The translations under genes were made by a program, and so were the position numbers. From Gammaproteobacteria bacterium (lineage in GTDB: Bacteria > Pseudomonadota > Gammaproteobacteria > Coxiellales > Coxiellaceae): 49,105 bases of DNA. Location: contig JAUIDD010000017.1 in assembly GCA_030429175.1 (NCBI GenBank), forward strand, positions 1 through 49,105. The letters run 5' to 3'. Numbering within the stretch: the stretch's first letter is position 1; each line of letters begins with the position of its first letter. The notes beneath the pieces are model-generated. The model did not search any database and was not told the origin of the DNA. It was given only the letters and a program-made list of their open reading frames with translations. Shown piece by piece: positions 45,361-49,105 of this stretch.

Positions 45361-48300
45361 ATGAAGGATCAGCCAAAGACACATTCTACATTACAAGCTA
45401 GAGAAGCACAGCAGCAAGCTTGGTGGTCGTTATGGCTGAGTCGCGAGCAGTTATGGCACTATGCACGCCGTAAGCGATTAAAGAATGTTTTTTGGCAAGA
45501 CCACAGCCCAAGGTTTAAAAGCTGGATGCTCAACGCTCATAAGCCAACGACTTTAGAATCGTGGCTTGTATCGGTGGGTTTAGCACTTGATGAATTATTA
45601 TGTGGTAAGTTTGAAGCTTTAGCGACACTGCAAAAGCTATTGAATGAAAAGCTGGGTAAACGAGCGCGCGAGATTCGGTATATTCGTCATGTCTGTTTGA
45701 ATTTGGATGCCACACAATTATCCAAGCGCCATCTTGAGTTTGATGATAAAGGTGAGTGTCGTTACTGGTTAAGGCAAGTAACGTTTCGTTTAAAGCAGCT
45801 TCAGCCCTGGTGGTCGAGAAAGTTAGATCTTTATATTGCCAAAAGTCGTCGTTTAGTTGCTGCTTATGATGCGAGACGGTTCAAACGTTATAATTGGTGG
45901 CATCGTTTATTAGGTTGGTGGCATGGTATTGCGCGACGACGTCGTGTTATTGCCTTAGCGGATGTTCGTGATGATTTGGCTTCATGTTTGAGACAGACTT
46001 CGATACGTCCAGAAGCTGAGGTTGATGCACATTTAACTGATTTGCAGCAGCTGGATACAAGTACTGTAGGATTGACGAGTGCAATAAAAACCGTTATTAC
46101 ACGGCATGAGATTAAGTTATCACGAATCGAAGAGGCTACAGAGATGCACGTAGGCAAACAGCAATTAGCAAATATACCAGAAAAATTAGTACCGCCCATT
46201 AAGGAAGGTAAACGTTTAGTAATTGAGGAGATTCAAAAAGCTGTTACGTACGCTCGATTAGATGAATCTAAATATACGACGGCCTTTGATCGAGTCAATT
46301 TAGTGCAAGCGCGTTACTGGCGAGGTCTTTATGAAAAATCGAAAGATGTTTCTATTCCTTGGACGCAATCGATGGTAATAACCACATTAGGTGAGGTTAG
46401 TACGCACTTTGATAATTTTCAAAAATTTTATCATAACTTGAATATACAGCATGTGATCTTGCAAGAAATAATAACGAAACAAAGTGCACAATCACTTTCT
46501 AATTTGTTTGATATTTATGAGCAAGCTTATGGTTGGTTGCAGTTACAATTAAAGCAGTCTGAATCTTTTTTAGATGCTGCTGTACCGGATTTTTGTGATG
46601 AAGAAATTTGGGTAAGCTATCAGGAGTATATGAAAGATATCCATCGGTATGACTGCAAACAGTTTGAGTTAGCATTGATGGATTATGAGCGTATTTTAGT
46701 GATGCGTTATCGCCAAGAGTTAAAGGAGCCGACTTTAATCGGCTTATTATCGGAAATTGAAGATTTATATAAACGCGGCAAGCAAGCGCAATTATATGCA
46801 CCTCAGTGGCGCAATCGTCAAGAAGCGCTACTTTTTTCTAACCTTGAAACGCGCTTGATTCGTATCGCAGCGCATGCGTTTAGTACAGATTTAATTAACC
46901 TTGAGTCAGAAGTGCAAGCGGCACGTGGCCGTGCGATAACGCAATTGCGTGTGATCTGGAATTTATTAGATGACTTGAATCGTTGGCAAGCGTCGATTGC
47001 AGATTGGATGTATCGTAATAAAGGTATTTTAGAGCAGTTAAAGCAGCTTCATATTAAGAAACTGACGTCCCAACAATTAACACAAGTTTGGGATCATTAT
47101 CATGTGTTGTCGTCAACGTTTCGTGCGATCCGTCATCCACTGCAATTACGTTGTCGTTGTGATGTGGTTCAGTTAGTAGGTAATCAGAAGCTTGCGCCTG
47201 ATAACCTTGTCGAAACGAGCGATGAACTTACATTTTTTCAAGATGACCCAAGCGATCGAGAAGGCTTTATGGGTTATTATAATTCGCATTTATTGACGAC
47301 GTATGACGCGCGGCATTTAGCGCCGTTGCGAGGTGTGCTATTTTATGATGCTAAGCAACGGCGTTGGTGTTTGATTGGTCAGGACAGTCAAGGTAAGCGT
47401 TTGGCAAGTGTGACACCTTGGTCTGCAGGCATTCAGAAAGGGGTTGCTAAAAAATGCGTGAAGCTCTTATCAGAGGATCAGCCTGATAGTTTTGCAAACT
47501 TGCGGTGGACTGAGGAGCAGGGTTATGTGTTGAGTGTGCAATTTGCAAATTTTTTAGGTCAGCCGGCTTATGAGTGGCGCGATAGAGAGATGCGCTCAAT
47601 ACTTATAGCACAAGGTTTACAGGGTCCTTTGCAGTCGTTGTTTAAGCGCCTTTATGAAACTGAGTATCTTTCAATTATCAAGCCGCTTATGGGTTGTTAT
47701 CAACAACTAAAGCAGGCCCGGGCGAGACTTTGGAGCGGTTTTTTGACACAAGAGGCTTTTGATTCGGTGCGGACGTTTGGTGGTAATCGTCGTGATCATT
47801 TGCCATATGCAAAACGTTCAGATGCGGATACGTCTAAGTATGAAGAGGCGATTGCACTAGCGGCTCAGGCGCAACCACAGCAATGGCGTTTTATCGTGAA
47901 TGCGCTGGATGATGGCCGAAATATATTACCCGCTGATGCGGATTTAGCTGTGGTTACTTTTTCAGATCCGGACGGTGAAAAGCAGCGACAACTAGAAGCG
48001 CAGCAAGAATGGTTGCAAGAAGGTTATGAAAGTGTGGCGAGGATGCGTGCGGGTTTATGGTGCAGACAGTTTAAGTCAGAATCCTTATATATTCTCATTT
48101 GGTGTCATACGTTAGCGAAACAGTTGGTTAGTGTGATTATCGAAAGTCGTCATTTGGATATTCATAGTTGGCTGGATACGGTTCAAGCTCAAGGCGCATT
48201 GTGGTCTGAGCTGGATCGTTTAAGTGTGGCCTATAAAAAATACCAACAACACTATCATCCAGATAAGTTGAGCGAGCGATTAACCCGTTTAGCTTTAGAA

Positions 48301-49105
48301 GACCCTAAAGACGAGCAACTTGTACGGCAGACACATAGAGAGTTCTATCCTAAAACGAATGCGAAATATGCCTTCTTTAGTTCGTTGATCACAGACCGAG
48401 AACAGTTAGCAAAATTTATAGTTAATGATGTTATTGTTTCGATAGACTGCCCGGCCGAAATACAAACGTTATTTAATAATCATATTATGGATGATCGTGA
48501 TCTAAGACGGGTAGATGTATTGATGAATACAAGAGATTATGGTTATTTACATTCTATTGTGAATCAGAATCGTTGTTTAGTGCAAGCGCGTCAAAGTGAG
48601 GCACAAGCACTTCAGCGTGAAGCGCAAGAACGCCAAGAGAAGGAGCAAGCACGTCAAGGTGAGGCACAAGCACTTCAGCGTGAAGTGCAAGAACGCCAAG
48701 AGAAGGAGCAAGCGCGTCAACGTGAGGCGCAAGCGCAAAGGGAATTAACCGTTCTGAGTAAGCTTTCAAATATTGAGCTTGATTACATTGTTGATCACCA
48801 GGATGCCATCGATTTATCCTTGCCCCAGGCGGTATCTTTTTATCTTGATGCTGAATTAGCGGCTGATAATAGTTTAGAAGAGGTAGATGGAGATTTTGCG
48901 ACACAGCTTGTGCAACTGCAAGTGCTGCTATCACGGCCGATTGTGGTATTAGTGTTGGTTGAATTAGAGGCGAGTGCCCATTTGGCCTTATTGAACCCTG
49001 AGGTAATGTCACAATTATCGCGGTATCCGGGTAAGCCTATCTTTGTATTTTACGATCAGCAGCAAGGCTTGTGTCATGGTATTCGCTTAAGACGTCGCAC
49101 TACAG
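45361..49105 (+). CDS. Giant protein with HPD motif and shared C-terminal module, 3' end beyond window
   Basis: Open from the ATG at 45361 to the right edge without a stop, more than 1248 codons. AAGGAGGGAGC precedes the ATG. The N-terminal 190 residues are rich in Trp and Arg, including WWHRLLGWWHGIARRRR near residues 179-195, and might contact membranes. The middle is mostly long helices with no family I know. At about residues 950-1010, VAYKKYQQHYHPDK looks like helix II and the HPD loop (966-968) of a J domain. Then come two and a third 63-bp coiled-coil units (1077-1125) and the C-terminal domain shared with the previous gene. No ankyrin repeats. Function unknown. Confidence 0.85.
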   Translation, partial: MKDQPKTHSTLQAREAQQQAWWSLWLSREQLWHYARRKRLKNVFWQDHSPRFKSWMLNAHKPTTLESWLVSVGLALDELLCGKFEALATLQKLLNEKLGKRAREIRYIRHVCLNLDATQLSKRHLEFDDKGECRYWLRQVTFRLKQLQPWWSRKLDLYIAKSRRLVAAYDARRFKRYNWWHRLLGWWHGIARRRRVIALADVRDDLASCLRQTSIRPEAEVDAHLTDLQQLDTSTVGLTSAIKTVITRHEIKLSRIEEATEMHVGKQQLANIPEKLVPPIKEGKRLVIEEIQKAVTYARLDESKYTTAFDRVNLVQARYWRGLYEKSKDVSIPWTQSMVITTLGEVSTHFDNFQKFYHNLNIQHVILQEIITKQSAQSLSNLFDIYEQAYGWLQLQLKQSESFLDAAVPDFCDEEIWVSYQEYMKDIHRYDCKQFELALMDYERILVMRYRQELKEPTLIGLLSEIEDLYKRGKQAQLYAPQWRNRQEALLFSNLETRLIRIAAHAFSTDLINLESEVQAARGRAITQLRVIWNLLDDLNRWQASIADWMYRNKGILEQLKQLHIKKLTSQQLTQVWDHYHVLSSTFRAIRHPLQLRCRCDVVQLVGNQKLAPDNLVETSDELTFFQDDPSDREGFMGYYNSHLLTTYDARHLAPLRGVLFYDAKQRRWCLIGQDSQGKRLASVTPWSAGIQKGVAKKCVKLLSEDQPDSFANLRWTEEQGYVLSVQFANFLGQPAYEWRDREMRSILIAQGLQGPLQSLFKRLYETEYLSIIKPLMGCYQQLKQARARLWSGFLTQEAFDSVRTFGGNRRDHLPYAKRSDADTSKYEEAIALAAQAQPQQWRFIVNALDDGRNILPADADLAVVTFSDPDGEKQRQLEAQQEWLQEGYESVARMRAGLWCRQFKSESLYILIWCHTLAKQLVSVIIESRHLDIHSWLDTVQAQGALWSELDRLSVAYKKYQQHYHPDKLSERLTRLALEDPKDEQLVRQTHREFYPKTNAKYAFFSSLITDREQLAKFIVNDVIVSIDCPAEIQTLFNNHIMDDRDLRRVDVLMNTRDYGYLHSIVNQNRCLVQARQSEAQALQREAQERQEKEQARQGEAQALQREVQERQEKEQARQREAQAQRELTVLSKLSNIELDYIVDHQDAIDLSLPQAVSFYLDAELAADNSLEEVDGDFATQLVQLQVLLSRPIVVLVLVELEASAHLALLNPEVMSQLSRYPGKPIFVFYDQQQGLCHGIRLRRRTT
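48589..48735 (+). repeat. 63-bp tandem repeats encoding heptad coiled coil, copy B
   Basis: Two full 63-bp units and a 21-base partial unit, nearly identical to those at 44429-44617, in the same reading frame and also placed just before the shared C-terminal domain. Confidence 0.9.
48826..49105 (+). repeat. Near-identical C-terminal domain DNA, copy B
   Basis: Counterpart of 44708-44990, cut by the window edge. The most divergent part is the short stretch around 48910-48985; both flanks are identical or nearly so. Confidence 0.9.

Overview
The window is one contiguous stretch of an AT-rich gammaproteobacterial chromosome. Housekeeping order (fimV-truA-accD-folC-dedD-cvpA-purF, scpA-scpB-rluB, prmB-aroC-asd) is gammaproteobacterial. 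The many ankyrin-type proteins and a paralogous family of predicted effectors suggest a host-associated, probably intracellular lineage such as the Legionellales. This placement is inferred from gene content; no rRNA or other decisive marker is present.

Layout. (1) 1-8875: a sugar-phosphate cluster. On the minus strand runs pgi-zwf-pgl-ROK glucokinase-HAD phosphatase-tkt (tkt runs off the left edge), and gnd diverges from pgi. Together these give glucose phosphorylation, the whole oxidative pentose-phosphate branch and transketolase. A perfect 16-bp palindrome sits in the shared pgi/gnd promoter region. (2) 8888-14156: a small exported protein, then three tandem paralogues with about 190-residue N-terminal domains and 33-residue ankyrin-like repeats. 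They share a conserved 5' module, and the first copy shows decay at both ends. (3) 14223-18340: prmB, aroC, asd and coaBC, tightly packed. (4) 18341-19338: a scar of mobile DNA (IS1380-like fragment, end of a group II intron reverse transcriptase) flanking a cysteine-containing exported protein. (5) 19440-21848, minus: an MBL-fold hydrolase, a DsbA-like/DsbB-like thiol oxidation pair and a 2OG-Fe(II) oxygenase as one operon.

(6) 21977-24475: two ankyrin proteins carrying PPxY motifs, with a GIY-YIG protein between them. (7) 24547-33224: fimV-like, truA, accD, folC, dedD, cvpA, purF, a LysR regulator and dusA. (8) 33203-34566, minus: rpmE, a short-chain dehydrogenase whose only sensible start is ATC, and a pyruvoyl-tetrahydropterin-synthase-type enzyme. 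(9) 34702-40892: MFS transporter, BolA, YciB, YciO, an APH-fold kinase, scpA, scpB and rluB. (10) 40893-49105: a gene-poor leader with a 21-codon ORF behind a strong ribosome-binding site, then two giant ORFs (1266 aa, and over 1248 aa cut by the window edge). They are unrelated over most of their length but share almost the same coiled-coil repeat DNA and C-terminal domain.

The most unusual material is the giant pair, the NKPNS-type ankyrin-like family and the PPxY ankyrin pair. All three look like host-directed proteins, but secretion and function are inferences. No tRNA, rRNA or CRISPR array was seen.
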